Positions 24,089-32,969 of a DNA stretch of 64,000 nucleotides are shown piece after piece; position 1 is the stretch's first letter, and every line of letters starts with the position of its first letter. Both the position numbers and the translations under genes were made by a program. This stretch comes from Advenella sp. S44 (GTDB lineage: Bacteria > Pseudomonadota > Gammaproteobacteria > Burkholderiales > Burkholderiaceae_B): the NCBI RefSeq assembly GCF_002810445.1, contig NZ_NEXS01000003.1, positions 992,001 to 1,056,000 of the forward strand, in the 5' to 3' direction. Under the pieces are notes generated by a model that saw only the letters and a list, made by a program, of their open reading frames with translations, did no database searches and was not told where the DNA came from.

Positions 24089-25552
24089 ATGAATGTTATT
24101 GATTCCAAACCATACGAAATGCTCATCGGCGGGCGCTGGCAAGCTGGTCGGGAAGGGCGGTTCTTTGACACCCTTAATCCGGCCACTGCGAAACGACTTG
24201 CCCAGGTACACCAGGCCGAGACAACTGATGTAGACACTGCGGTATTGGCAGCCCACAGCGCATTCGAAAACGGTTGGCGCAGGACCACGCCCGCCGAACG
24301 CGGCCGATTGCTAAAGCGTCTGGCAGTGCTTTTTGAGCGTGATCGGGAAAAACTTGCGTGGATAGAGGCACTGAATGTTGGCAAGCCCATTACGCATTCG
24401 CTCGAATCGCTCAAGGCCATGCCGTCTTCATTGGAATATTTTGCGGGCATGGTTCCTGCCGTGCGTGGCGAAACGATCGCCGTTGGTAACAGCGATGTTC
24501 TTAATTACACCATCCGGGAGCCGCTCGGCGTCTGTGCGCTGATTATGCCGTGGAACTACCCGATGACACTGACGATCAACAAACTGGGGCCGGCGCTGGC
24601 GGCTGGGAATACGATCGTGCTCAAGCCTTCCGAAGTCACGCCGCTGTCGACTCTGGCGCTGGCGCGGCTGTTCGAGGAAGCGGGATTTCCGCCCGGTGTA
24701 GTTAATGTTGTCAACGGGCCGGGGGCGACTGTAGGCGAACAATTGGTCACGCATCCGCTCGTGTCCCGGGTATCCTTTACGGGCGGCACCGCAACCGGCG
24801 CACGCATTCTCGCTTCCACCGCAAGCGACGTGAAGCGGGTGACGCTGGAACTGGGCGGCAAGTCGCCGCTGATTGTGTTCGACGATGCTGCGCTGGACAA
24901 GGCTGTCGCTGTTGCGGCAGGAGACATTATTAAAAATTCCGGTCAAGTATGCATTGCCTGCACACGCCTACTCGTGCACGAAACGATACATGATGATTTT
25001 ATTGATCGCCTGCAACAGCGCCTGCAAGCAGTGCGGGTAGGCCTTCCCGAAGCTGCCGACACTGAAATGGGACCGCTGGTCAGCGCAGCGCAAAAGCAGC
25101 GCGTTGAACACTATATTCAGCTTGCAACAGAAGAGGGGGCCAAGCCAATATCCCTCGGTAACTTGTCGCTGGACGACACCATCGCATCGGGATTTTTTGT
25201 GTCGCCCACATTGCTGCTGCAATCGCGTGGGCAAATGCAGTCTGCACAGGATGAAATCTTCGGACCGGTGCAGTCGGTCATCCGTTTTACGGACGAAGAC
25301 GATGCCTTGCGCATCGCCAATCACTCACGCTATGGATTGGCTGCTGTGGTTTTCACGAGGGATGGCGGGCGAGCATTGAGAATGGCGCGGGGCCTGGAAT
25401 CGGGAAGCGTGGCCATTAATACGGGCGTGCGCACATCATTCGATGCGCCTTTTGGCGGCTATAAGCGTTCCGGCATCGGCAAGGAGCGTGGACTGGAAGC
25501 CATTTATGAGAACACGCAGCTAAAGAACGTGAAATATGACATGAGTGTTTGA
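24089..25552 (+). CDS. NAD-dependent aldehyde dehydrogenase
   Basis: A 487-residue aldehyde dehydrogenase. The usual signatures are all seen: the PWNYPM oxyanion/cofactor asparagine segment, SFTGGTATGARI, the catalytic glutamate in VTLELGGKSP and the catalytic cysteine in NSGQVCIACTRL, plus EIFGPVQSVIRF and a FGGYKRSGIGKERG tail. It oxidises the aldehyde probably made by the alcohol dehydrogenase upstream to a carboxylic acid. It resembles betaine-aldehyde or gamma-aminobutyraldehyde dehydrogenases, but substrate cannot be assigned from this. Confidence 0.93.
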   Translation: MNVIDSKPYEMLIGGRWQAGREGRFFDTLNPATAKRLAQVHQAETTDVDTAVLAAHSAFENGWRRTTPAERGRLLKRLAVLFERDREKLAWIEALNVGKPITHSLESLKAMPSSLEYFAGMVPAVRGETIAVGNSDVLNYTIREPLGVCALIMPWNYPMTLTINKLGPALAAGNTIVLKPSEVTPLSTLALARLFEEAGFPPGVVNVVNGPGATVGEQLVTHPLVSRVSFTGGTATGARILASTASDVKRVTLELGGKSPLIVFDDAALDKAVAVAAGDIIKNSGQVCIACTRLLVHETIHDDFIDRLQQRLQAVRVGLPEAADTEMGPLVSAAQKQRVEHYIQLATEEGAKPISLGNLSLDDTIASGFFVSPTLLLQSRGQMQSAQDEIFGPVQSVIRFTDEDDALRIANHSRYGLAAVVFTRDGGRALRMARGLESGSVAINTGVRTSFDAPFGGYKRSGIGKERGLEAIYENTQLKNVKYDMSV

Positions 25553-25578
25553 ACAGTTAACAATTCAAGGAGGAATTG

Positions 25579-26544
25579 ATGAAAATATTTATGAAAGCAG
25601 TATTGGGAGCGGTCGCATGTTCGCTAGCCACAAGCGCAATGGCCGAGTGGCCGGAACGGCCTGTTCGCATGGTTATCGGTTTTGCCCCCGGAGGCGCATC
25701 TGACATTGCATTCAAAATGGTGCAGGACGTGCTCGCAGAAAAGCTGGGCCAGCCCGTGGTGCCCGACTATAAGGCAGGGGCAAACGGTAACATCGCCAAC
25801 AATGCCGTCGCTACGGCTGCTCCTGACGGATACACAGCCTTGTGGGCTAATGTGGGGCCGCTGGCTGTCAATACCTACTTGTACAAAAATGTCAAAACCG
25901 ATCCGGCCGACGTGTTCGCGCCGGTGACGCAACTGACAGACTCGCCGCTGATTGTTGTCGTTCCCAAAAACTCGCCCTATAAAACCATGCAGGATTTAAT
26001 TGCCGGCATTAGGCAGGACCAGGAAAAACTGACATTCGGATCGGCAGGCCAGGGCAGTTCCATGCATATCGCAGGAACCTCGTTGGCGCTTGCATTGAAT
26101 GCGAAACTGACCCACGTGCCGTACAAGGGCAGCGCGCCTGCGTTGCAGGATTTGATCGCCGGTCGGCTGACCTTCATGGTCGACAGTCGTTCAACCACTG
26201 CGCCGTTTATCGAGAATGGTTCCTTGCGCGCACTGGCCATCAGCAGCAGCAAGCGTGCATCTGATGTGCCCGATATACCGACAGTGGCAGAGTCGGGAGT
26301 ACCCGGCTTTAACGTGACAACATGGCAAGCCGTCGTGATGCCCAAAGGCACGCCACAGCCCATTATCGATAAGTTTTCCAAGGCTCTGCGCGAAACCTTG
26401 CGGGCACCCGTGGTACGAGAGCGATTTGCCCGTGTGTATACGCCATTAGTCGGCAGTACTCCGCAGGAATTTGACCAATTCTGGGCCAACGAACGGGCCG
26501 AGGCCAAAACGCTTGTGGAAAAAGCCAATCTTCAAATTGAATGA
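25579..26544 (+). CDS. Bug/TctC-family tripartite tricarboxylate binding protein
   Basis: A 321-residue periplasmic binding protein of the Bug family, with signal peptide (residues 1-22, ending AMA). Typical features are PERPVRMVIGFAPGGASDIA, the KAGANGNIANNAVATAAPDGYT region and the YKGSAPALQDLIAGRL loop. ATG 25579 follows AAGGAGGAATTG. No tctAB permease genes are nearby, as is usual for orphan Bug proteins. Its place inside the operon suggests it captures the growth substrate, probably an organic acid. Confidence 0.93.
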   Translation: MKIFMKAVLGAVACSLATSAMAEWPERPVRMVIGFAPGGASDIAFKMVQDVLAEKLGQPVVPDYKAGANGNIANNAVATAAPDGYTALWANVGPLAVNTYLYKNVKTDPADVFAPVTQLTDSPLIVVVPKNSPYKTMQDLIAGIRQDQEKLTFGSAGQGSSMHIAGTSLALALNAKLTHVPYKGSAPALQDLIAGRLTFMVDSRSTTAPFIENGSLRALAISSSKRASDVPDIPTVAESGVPGFNVTTWQAVVMPKGTPQPIIDKFSKALRETLRAPVVRERFARVYTPLVGSTPQEFDQFWANERAEAKTLVEKANLQIE

Positions 26545-26592
26545 GAGTGACATGACCGAAATTGAAAACAGACTTTGGATGGGAAACTGAAT

Positions 26593-27342
26593 ATGGATCT
26601 GGGATTGAAAGACAGTACCGCTTTTATAACCGGCGGTGCCGGCACACTGGGCCTGGCAATGGCAACTCGCTTTCTTCAGGAGGGTTGCAATGTTGTAATA
26701 TGCGATGCCAGCCAAGCATCAATTGACAAGGCCTGCGACCAGTTTTCTGGCTTTGAGAAACGCGTGCTTGGCGTACTTGCGGATGTGACTGACAAGAATG
26801 CGGTGGTTCAGGCCGTGCAACAGGCGACGGACAAGTGGAAAAGAATCGATGTATTAGTCAATAACGCCGGTTTTGCGCGTGATCGCTATCTGACCAAAAT
26901 GTCTGAAGACGACTGGCATGCGGTTCTGGATGTGACGTTGCAAGGCGCTTTTCATTGCACCCGTGCGGTGTTGCCGATGATGATGGAAAACCGATATGGT
27001 CGGGTCATTAACATCGCGTCGCGAGCGCATCTTGGTAATCCCGGACAGACCAATTATTCGGCGGCAAAGGCCGGGTTGATCGGCTTCACCCGTTCGCTGG
27101 CGCTGGAATCCGGTAAATTCGGTATCACGGCCAACGCAGTAGCGCCGGGGATTATTTCTACGCCTCGTATGCAACAACGTCCCGACTATCAGGAATTGAC
27201 CGAACGCGCAAAATCTAATACGCCAGTCTCCCGTCTGGGTGATCCGGCGGATGTCGCTGCGACTGTCGCTTTCCTGGCTTCCCGGCTGGCTGGATTTACC
27301 ACTGGCGAAACCGTCCATGTGACGGGGGGGCGCTACGCATGA
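26593..27342 (+). CDS. SDR-family oxidoreductase
   Basis: A 249-residue short-chain dehydrogenase/reductase close in form to FabG. The cofactor loop is ITGGAGTLGLAMA, NNAG follows, and the catalytic triad comes from the serine of INIASRAHLG and Tyr-x-x-x-Lys of NYSAAKAGLIG. ATG 26593 is chosen over the in-frame TTG at 26575. It overlaps the MaoC gene by four bases. It may oxidise a 3-hydroxyacyl-CoA made by that hydratase. Confidence 0.9.
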   Translation: MDLGLKDSTAFITGGAGTLGLAMATRFLQEGCNVVICDASQASIDKACDQFSGFEKRVLGVLADVTDKNAVVQAVQQATDKWKRIDVLVNNAGFARDRYLTKMSEDDWHAVLDVTLQGAFHCTRAVLPMMMENRYGRVINIASRAHLGNPGQTNYSAAKAGLIGFTRSLALESGKFGITANAVAPGIISTPRMQQRPDYQELTERAKSNTPVSRLGDPADVAATVAFLASRLAGFTTGETVHVTGGRYA

Positions 27343-27836
27343 ACACGCCATTCGATCTGAACGAACATTTAAACCGCCGCCTTTATTTCGACGATATTGA
27401 GGAGGGACAAAGCTGGATCAGTCCGCGTCGCACGGTGACTGAAGCAGACGTCGTTCAGTTTGCCGGCCTCTCGGGTGATTTCAATGCCCTGCATACGGAT
27501 ACCATTTTTGCACAACAGCATCCTTTCGGCCGGCGCGCCGCCCACGGCTTGCTGACGCTGGCCATCGCCTCGGGTCTGACCACGCGCATGCCGGTCTATC
27601 GACTCATGGATGGGGCCCGGTACGCGCTGGTCGAATTGCGTTGTCAATGGCGCAAACCGGTATTCATTGGCGACACGATTCATGTAGAGCTTCGTATCGG
27701 CAAAAAATCCCTATCGGAGAGGCGGCCGGGAACCGGCAGAGTCCTGATGCATCGCATTATTAAAAATCAGCATGATGAAATCGTGGCCGACACTGAATGG
27801 ACGACGCTGATGACGTGCAGAAAGGAGGGAGTATGA
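27339..27836 (+). CDS. MaoC-type (R)-hydratase/dehydratase
   Basis: A 165-residue hot-dog-fold protein. The hydratase-2 signature (FAGLSGDFNALHTD, then GRRAAHGLLTLAIASGL) with its aspartate and histidine is complete. It hydrates an enoyl-CoA or dehydrates a hydroxyacyl-CoA. Four-base overlaps with the genes on both sides show that it is translated together with the SDR and CoA ligase. Confidence 0.92.
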   Translation: MNTPFDLNEHLNRRLYFDDIEEGQSWISPRRTVTEADVVQFAGLSGDFNALHTDTIFAQQHPFGRRAAHGLLTLAIASGLTTRMPVYRLMDGARYALVELRCQWRKPVFIGDTIHVELRIGKKSLSERRPGTGRVLMHRIIKNQHDEIVADTEWTTLMTCRKEGV

Positions 27837-29986
27837 ACCAAGGAATATTACAGTCCAAAGCGGAGCAATCGAAGTCGAATACCGATTTTGACAGCCTGGT
27901 CAGGCTGATACAGCCTCGTTCCGTGATGATTGTCGGTGCATCTACTACCGCAGGCACGCTGGGCTACACCACAGTGCAGAATCTGGTTGAGCACTCAGAC
28001 TTCGACGGCGATGTGTTCCTGGTGAACCCGCGAGGCGGACAGTGGCAGGACCGGCCCTTGTATTCAGCAATCGGCGACGTACCGGCACAGCAAATTGATG
28101 TGGCGCTGTTGTTGGTCCCGGCAGATTCGGCTCTTGTTACATTGGAGGCGTGCGCCGCTAAACGGGTTCGCTATGCCATTGTTTTTACAGGCGGTTTTGC
28201 AGAACTGGGCGAAACGGGACGTCAGGCTGAACAGCAGATGCTGGCGGTCGCCGCGCGTACCGGAATGCGGTTGTATGGTCCCAATTGCGCCGGTATGACC
28301 ATATTGTCGCCACGTCTTGGGCTGACCTTTTCGACTGAGTTTCGCAATGACGGTCGCAATAACAAACTGTCGCGTATCGGCCTGGTCACGCAGGGGGGCG
28401 GTCTTGGACGATCATTGATGCAGGGTAATGAGCGGGGGGTGTGTTTTTCCCGCTGGTTCTCGACGGGTAATGAACTTGATCTGGATAATGCCGACTTTAT
28501 CCAATGGCTGGCCCAGGATCGTGAAACAGATGTCATCTGCACGGTCATTGAAGGCATCAGGGACGGAGCGCGCTTTGTCGCTGCCGCGCAGGCCGCGAGC
28601 CGGGCAGGCAAACCGCTGATTGCGCTGAAGGTCGGTCGCTCCGATTTTGGCAAGAAAGCGGCACAATCGCATACGGCCTCGCTGGCTGGTGATGATGTCG
28701 TTAATGATGCGGTGTTCTCCCAATATGGCGTTATCCGGGTCGACGATCTGGATGAAATGCTTGATGTAGCAAGCCTACTCTCGCGTGTAGGAGTTCAGGA
28801 CCTAAAACGTCTGTGTGTATATTCATCTTCAGGCGGAGCCGGAGTACTGTCCGCAGACAAAGTGGGCGAAGCCGGGCTGACCATGGCGTCTTTGGACGAA
28901 TCGACAGTGGCGGAAATGGCAAAACACGCGCCATCATATGCCGCCTTGACTAATCCAGTTGATTTGACGACCAAGGCACTGGTCGATCCACAGCTCGCCA
29001 GCAAATGCCTGTCACCACTTTTCAATGATCCTGGCGTGGATGCGGTGCTGTATCCGATTACCTCCAACTACGCTGCCAGCACCGAAGGCATGGTGCGCAA
29101 TATGCTTGAGGTGGCAAAACAGGCAAAGAAGGCCTTTGTTCCTGTCTGGATGAGCAGTCGGCGTGGGCCAGCCCATGACTTATTGGTGACCGAAGGTTTT
29201 GCACCTGTCTATAGCCTGCGCAATGCCATGCAGGCGCTCAAACGCATCAGTTGGTATGCGGAATGGACAGAGTGCAACGATGGCCGGGACGGCGCACTGG
29301 CGGATTTGCATGAAAAGGTTAATGCCGCGCAATTGCCGTGCAACGAGACCCAGGCCAAGGCGCTGATAATGCAATCCGGAGTCCGTTCTCCGAAAGAGTT
29401 GCAGGTTCATACAGCCGACGAGGCGGCTTTGCGTGCCAAAGCCATTGGTTTTCCGGTAGTACTGAAATTGGTCGCCGATGGCGTGCTGCACAAAAGCGAC
29501 ATTGGTGGTGTGCAATTGAACCTGCGGGATGAAGCGCAGGTGCGTCGCGCTTTCGAGCAGATTATGGCGGCAGCGCGTGAGCATCACGTCCCCGGCAACA
29601 ATATTCATGGAGTACTTGTTTCCGAGATGATCACCGATGGCGTGGAAATGCTGGTTGGCATTCACCGCGATGCGGTCTTCGGGCCGATCCTGAGCATTGG
29701 TGCGGGCGGTGTATGGGTGGAAGTAGAGGCAGATGTTGCGCGCTGCCGTCTGCCGGCGGATCGGGCCCAGCTGGACAGTATCCTGGATTCTACGCGGGTA
29801 GCCAGACGGCTGGCTAGCCACCGTGGTCTGCCCGCACGTGACCGGTCAGCGCTGCTCGACGCCATGCAGTGCCTTGCTGCGTTGTTTCTAAGCCTGGGAG
29901 ACCAGGTACAGTCGCTTGAAGTCAATCCATTGGTGGTATTGGACAACGGTCATGGGGTCGTCGCGCTGGATGCGGTGATTGAATAA
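27833..29986 (+). CDS. NDP-forming acyl-CoA synthetase
   Basis: A 717-residue acid-CoA ligase of the ADP-forming type. The N-terminal half has the CoA-binding domain (PRSVMIVGASTTAGTLGY) and the CoA-ligase domain with the phosphohistidine segment SHTASLAGDD; the C-terminal 230 residues form an ATP-grasp domain (VVLKLVADGVLHKSDIGGVQ, EMLVGIHRDAVFGPILSIG). ATG 27833 follows AAAGGAGGGAGT and sits in the ATGA overlap with maoC. It would activate the acid made by the aldehyde dehydrogenase using ATP, releasing ADP and phosphate. Confidence 0.92.
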   Translation: MNQGILQSKAEQSKSNTDFDSLVRLIQPRSVMIVGASTTAGTLGYTTVQNLVEHSDFDGDVFLVNPRGGQWQDRPLYSAIGDVPAQQIDVALLLVPADSALVTLEACAAKRVRYAIVFTGGFAELGETGRQAEQQMLAVAARTGMRLYGPNCAGMTILSPRLGLTFSTEFRNDGRNNKLSRIGLVTQGGGLGRSLMQGNERGVCFSRWFSTGNELDLDNADFIQWLAQDRETDVICTVIEGIRDGARFVAAAQAASRAGKPLIALKVGRSDFGKKAAQSHTASLAGDDVVNDAVFSQYGVIRVDDLDEMLDVASLLSRVGVQDLKRLCVYSSSGGAGVLSADKVGEAGLTMASLDESTVAEMAKHAPSYAALTNPVDLTTKALVDPQLASKCLSPLFNDPGVDAVLYPITSNYAASTEGMVRNMLEVAKQAKKAFVPVWMSSRRGPAHDLLVTEGFAPVYSLRNAMQALKRISWYAEWTECNDGRDGALADLHEKVNAAQLPCNETQAKALIMQSGVRSPKELQVHTADEAALRAKAIGFPVVLKLVADGVLHKSDIGGVQLNLRDEAQVRRAFEQIMAAAREHHVPGNNIHGVLVSEMITDGVEMLVGIHRDAVFGPILSIGAGGVWVEVEADVARCRLPADRAQLDSILDSTRVARRLASHRGLPARDRSALLDAMQCLAALFLSLGDQVQSLEVNPLVVLDNGHGVVALDAVIE

Positions 29987-30069
29987 TACTTTGCCTGCCG
30001 GTAAATGCTTTCGCTTGGTGCGACGCATTCAGATGCGGGAACACAATTGCTTAACGAGGGAGCTTCTCG

Positions 30070-30813
30070 ATGTTTAACAGTCAAATTGGCGGCGGCGACG
30101 CCCATTCTATTTCGGTCCGTGGTCATGATCTGGTCAATGACCTTTTCAATCGTGATTTCATCGATGTCCTTGCGCTGGAGTTGCTGGGGCAGTTTCCAAC
30201 CCCCGAACTCAAGCGCATGCTCAATCTTTTTTTGGTTAGCGCGACGGATCACGGTTTGACGCCCAGTGCCTTGTCGGCGCGCCTGACTTTGCATGGTGCT
30301 CCTGAATCAATGCAAGGGGCGTTGGCAGCCGGGCTTCTGGGTGCCGGCTCACGCTTTCTGGGCGTGATTGAATATTCAGCACGTTTTTTGCGGGATGCGC
30401 TACCACAACAAGACAGTTACACCGACGAGGAACTGCGGCAGTTTGCAGAGGAATGTGTAAAAGTCAATAAGGCAGCCAAACGCAAAATTCCTGGCGTAGG
30501 GCATCCCATCCACGTAGACGGCGACCCCAGATGCGAGAGGATGTTTGAGATTGCCAGAGACTGCGGTTTCTACGGCAACTATTCGCGCTTTGCCGTAGAA
30601 CTGGCCGCCGCCGCTGCGCGCCAGTCAGGACGCAAAATTCCCCTTAACGCCACGGGTGCAAAAGGCGCTATTGTGCTGGATATGGGATTGACCCCAGAAT
30701 TGGGCAAGGCGCTTACGATGATCGGACGCTCTGTCGGCCTGATGGCCCACATTATCGAAGAGCAGCAAAATCCTATCGGACAAAAGGTCTGGGACATGGC
30801 TTCGGGCGCATAG
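30070..30813 (+). CDS. Citryl-CoA lyase / citrate-synthase-like protein
   Basis: A 247-residue protein containing only the C-terminal citrate-synthase-type domain. Recognisable parts are FLVSATDHGLTPSALSARLT with the active histidine, ALAAGLLGAGSRFLGVIEYS and KIPGVGHPIHVDGDPRCERM, the last carrying the second active histidine. Short proteins of this form are annotated as citryl-CoA lyases, which cleave citryl-CoA to acetyl-CoA and oxaloacetate. After the CoA ligase this is the likely C-C bond-breaking step. ATG 30070 follows GAGGGAG. Last gene of the operon. Confidence 0.88.
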   Translation: MFNSQIGGGDAHSISVRGHDLVNDLFNRDFIDVLALELLGQFPTPELKRMLNLFLVSATDHGLTPSALSARLTLHGAPESMQGALAAGLLGAGSRFLGVIEYSARFLRDALPQQDSYTDEELRQFAEECVKVNKAAKRKIPGVGHPIHVDGDPRCERMFEIARDCGFYGNYSRFAVELAAAAARQSGRKIPLNATGAKGAIVLDMGLTPELGKALTMIGRSVGLMAHIIEEQQNPIGQKVWDMASGA

Positions 30814-30822
30814 CGATGCGTA

Positions 30823-30847
30823 GTACAGGGCGTTTACCGCCCTGTAC
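30823..30847. terminator. Perfect stem-loop after the citryl-CoA lyase gene
   Basis: GTACAGGGCG and CGCCCTGTAC form a perfect ten-base-pair stem with a five-base loop, starting 10 bases past the stop at 30813. No T-run follows, so it may be a rho-dependent end or a 3' stabiliser. Confidence 0.6.
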
Positions 30848-31001
30848 CGCTATATGTAAAGGATTGCGCTGGTTTAGCTTTTCTGGACCGTAGGTGTCTT
30901 TTACTAAATGACATACTTGCGCAGGTACGGCCTCGCTATCCGCGTGAAACTGTTACCAGGCCTCCAACAACGTTATTTGGTTTTGCCCATGGGTTGAGCT
31001 A

Positions 31002-31964
31002 TTAGTTAATCGTCACGCCAGTTAATTTTACCAACTCATGCCATTTTTTCACCTCGCTGAGTTGGTAATCCTTGAGGTCTTTGTCCGTTCCTCCGGCAGG
31101 CGCCATACCTATCTGCGCAGAGGTTTGTTTGATCTTGTCGCTTTTTAACGCCTCGTTGGCCGTTTCGTTGATCGTGTCGATAATCTCCTGGGGGGTGTCG
31201 CGAGGTGCAAACATTGCAAACCAGACAACCAATTGGTGTTTGTCTAGCCCATACTCAGCAATGGTTGGAGTGTCAGGTGCAAAAGCAGCGCGTTCAGATG
31301 TGGTCACAGCCAGTGCTTTTATGGCGCCGGCAGAAATCTGTGACACAGAGGGGCCGACGTTTTCAAAAGCATAGGTAATTCTGCCGCTGATCAAATCAGT
31401 CATCATGCTTCCTACATTGCTATATAACACGGTCGCCACGTCGATATCAGCCATTTGCTTTAACAGCTCCACCCATACCCTGGCAGTGGTGTTGCTGGCG
31501 CCAAAATTCAATTGCCCGGGATTCTGTTTGGCTTGGGCGATGAGCGCCTCGACGTTTTCAGGCTGTGTGTCTTTGTTGGCGATAAGCACCATGGGCAGCT
31601 TGCCCATTAATGCGATGGGCGCAAAGTCCTTGATGGGATCGTAAGTGAGGCTTTTATACAGGCTCGGATTGGCTGCCATGGGCCCATTTGTTCCCATCAT
31701 AAGCGTATAGCCATCAGGGTCACTTCGCGCGACATAGGAAGCGCCAATGGCGCCGCCGGCCCCGGGTTTGTTGTCCACCGTGACACTCTGGCCCCATTTT
31801 TCACTCAATGCCTGGGCCATCGCGCGCGCGAGCATATCGGTCGCAGATCCGGCGCCAAAAGGCACAACGATATTGACCGGCTTGTTGGGGTAGGCGGCAT
31901 GGGCCAGGGTACAGCCCAGGCTCATGGTGATGGCAAATGCCATATGCTTAAGTAACTTGGTCAT
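31002..31964 (-). CDS. Bug/TctC-family solute-binding protein
   Basis: A 320-residue periplasmic binding protein with signal peptide (residues 1-23, ending HAA). It has the family PNKPVNIVVPFGAGSATDMLAR segment, DNKPGAGGAIGASYVARSDPDG and a C-terminal WHELVKLTGVTIN. It overlaps the preceding dioxygenase gene by four bases. The ligand is presumably the substrate of that dioxygenase. No permease genes are nearby. Confidence 0.92.
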   Translation of the reverse strand: MTKLLKHMAFAITMSLGCTLAHAAYPNKPVNIVVPFGAGSATDMLARAMAQALSEKWGQSVTVDNKPGAGGAIGASYVARSDPDGYTLMMGTNGPMAANPSLYKSLTYDPIKDFAPIALMGKLPMVLIANKDTQPENVEALIAQAKQNPGQLNFGASNTTARVWVELLKQMADIDVATVLYSNVGSMMTDLISGRITYAFENVGPSVSQISAGAIKALAVTTSERAAFAPDTPTIAEYGLDKHQLVVWFAMFAPRDTPQEIIDTINETANEALKSDKIKQTSAQIGMAPAGGTDKDLKDYQLSEVKKWHELVKLTGVTIN

Positions 31965-32869
31965 ACAGTCGCTTCCCTTGATTTATCCATTTGTTCAACG
32001 CTCGGGCCTATATCCTGCACCGTAGCCCGTCTCATTGATCGACGATACTTTTCATCAAACCCGGCTCCACGGTGCATGGTGCAGCGGTTATCCCACATCA
32101 CCAGATCATGAGTACGCCAACGATGTCTGTACACGAACTGGGGTTGCGTTGCAAACGCGATGAGTTCATCCACTAGCGTTTTGCTCTCTGTCTCCGACAG
32201 GCCTTCGATCTTGCTAATGTGTGAGGCAAGATATAGCGAATGCCGATTGGTATTTCGCTGGTGACGCACCAGCACTTGTGGCACGGGAGGTTGAAGTGTG
32301 CGCCAATGATCCGGGATGCCTTCCACATCAAATCCTGTCAGGCCCCTTGAATGAAAGTAGTCATGAATGGCCACAAGCGGCATAAGGCGCTGCTGCATGC
32401 TTTTATCCAGCGCATCCCACGCAGCGCGCATATCTGCAAACTCCGTTGCGCCGCCAACCGGCGGAATTTCCTGAGCGGAAAGCAACGATACACTTGCCGG
32501 AATCCGTTTAAAGGAGCTGTCGGTATGCCATAACTGATTGCTGATATTTATCAACCTTCTGATGTCCCCGTTATCCAGAATGCGGCCGGCTTCATCCAGG
32601 TTCGAAATGTCAGACAGTTGGGCATGGCCAAGCCGCCGTGGCTTGTCGGTGTTGTATATTGAAGCGCCGACAGAAACCTCAAGATCGCCAAACAGTTTTG
32701 CGATATCGAGCTGTTCAGTCTCGGTCACCGGCTGGTCGGGAAAAATCAAAACTGCGAATTCGTCCAGATGCTTTCGTAATGCTTCCTGTTCTTCAATCGC
32801 CAAGGGAGCCGAAAGATCGACATCCGTGACTTCGGCCACAAATTGTGCATTGACAGGCGTCAGTTCCAT
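31961..32869 (-). CDS. TfdA/TauD-family Fe(II)/2-oxoglutarate dioxygenase
   Basis: A 302-residue non-haem iron dioxygenase. The facial triad is visible as HxD in QLWHTDSSFKR and a distal histidine in WDNRCTMHRG, with the 2-oxoglutarate-binding arginine in YRRSMRR. The WDNRCTMHRG form and size resemble TfdA, which cleaves aryloxyalkanoates, as much as TauD, which desulfonates taurine. If TauD-like it would release sulfite close to the sox genes, but this is conjecture. It is divergent from an IclR-type regulator and translationally coupled to a Bug gene. Confidence 0.9.
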   Translation of the reverse strand: MELTPVNAQFVAEVTDVDLSAPLAIEEQEALRKHLDEFAVLIFPDQPVTETEQLDIAKLFGDLEVSVGASIYNTDKPRRLGHAQLSDISNLDEAGRILDNGDIRRLINISNQLWHTDSSFKRIPASVSLLSAQEIPPVGGATEFADMRAAWDALDKSMQQRLMPLVAIHDYFHSRGLTGFDVEGIPDHWRTLQPPVPQVLVRHQRNTNRHSLYLASHISKIEGLSETESKTLVDELIAFATQPQFVYRHRWRTHDLVMWDNRCTMHRGAGFDEKYRRSMRRATVQDIGPSVEQMDKSREATV

Positions 32870-32902
32870 TGCTCTGTTCCTCCTGATTTGATCAGAATTG
32901 TA

Positions 32903-32932
32903 TTGACATGTTCATACAAAGCGATCTATTAT
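32903..32932 (+). promoter_or_regulatory. Sigma70 promoter of the second IclR-type gene
   Basis: TTGACA at 32903-32908 and TATTAT at 32927-32932 are separated by 18 bases and read toward the regulator at 32970, placing transcription start near 32939. Confidence 0.6.
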
Positions 32933-32956
32933 TTCGCTAGTAGAAATATATTTCGC
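32931..32956. promoter_or_regulatory. Palindrome and repeat, likely operator of the second IclR-type regulator
   Basis: GAAATATATTTC at 32943-32954 is a perfect palindrome. ATTTCGC also occurs twice, at 32931-32937 and 32950-32956, 19 bases apart. The site overlaps the expected transcription start of the regulator gene, which suits autoregulation and joint control of the divergent dioxygenase-Bug pair. Confidence 0.5.
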
Positions 32957-32969
32957 ATATGGAATTATT

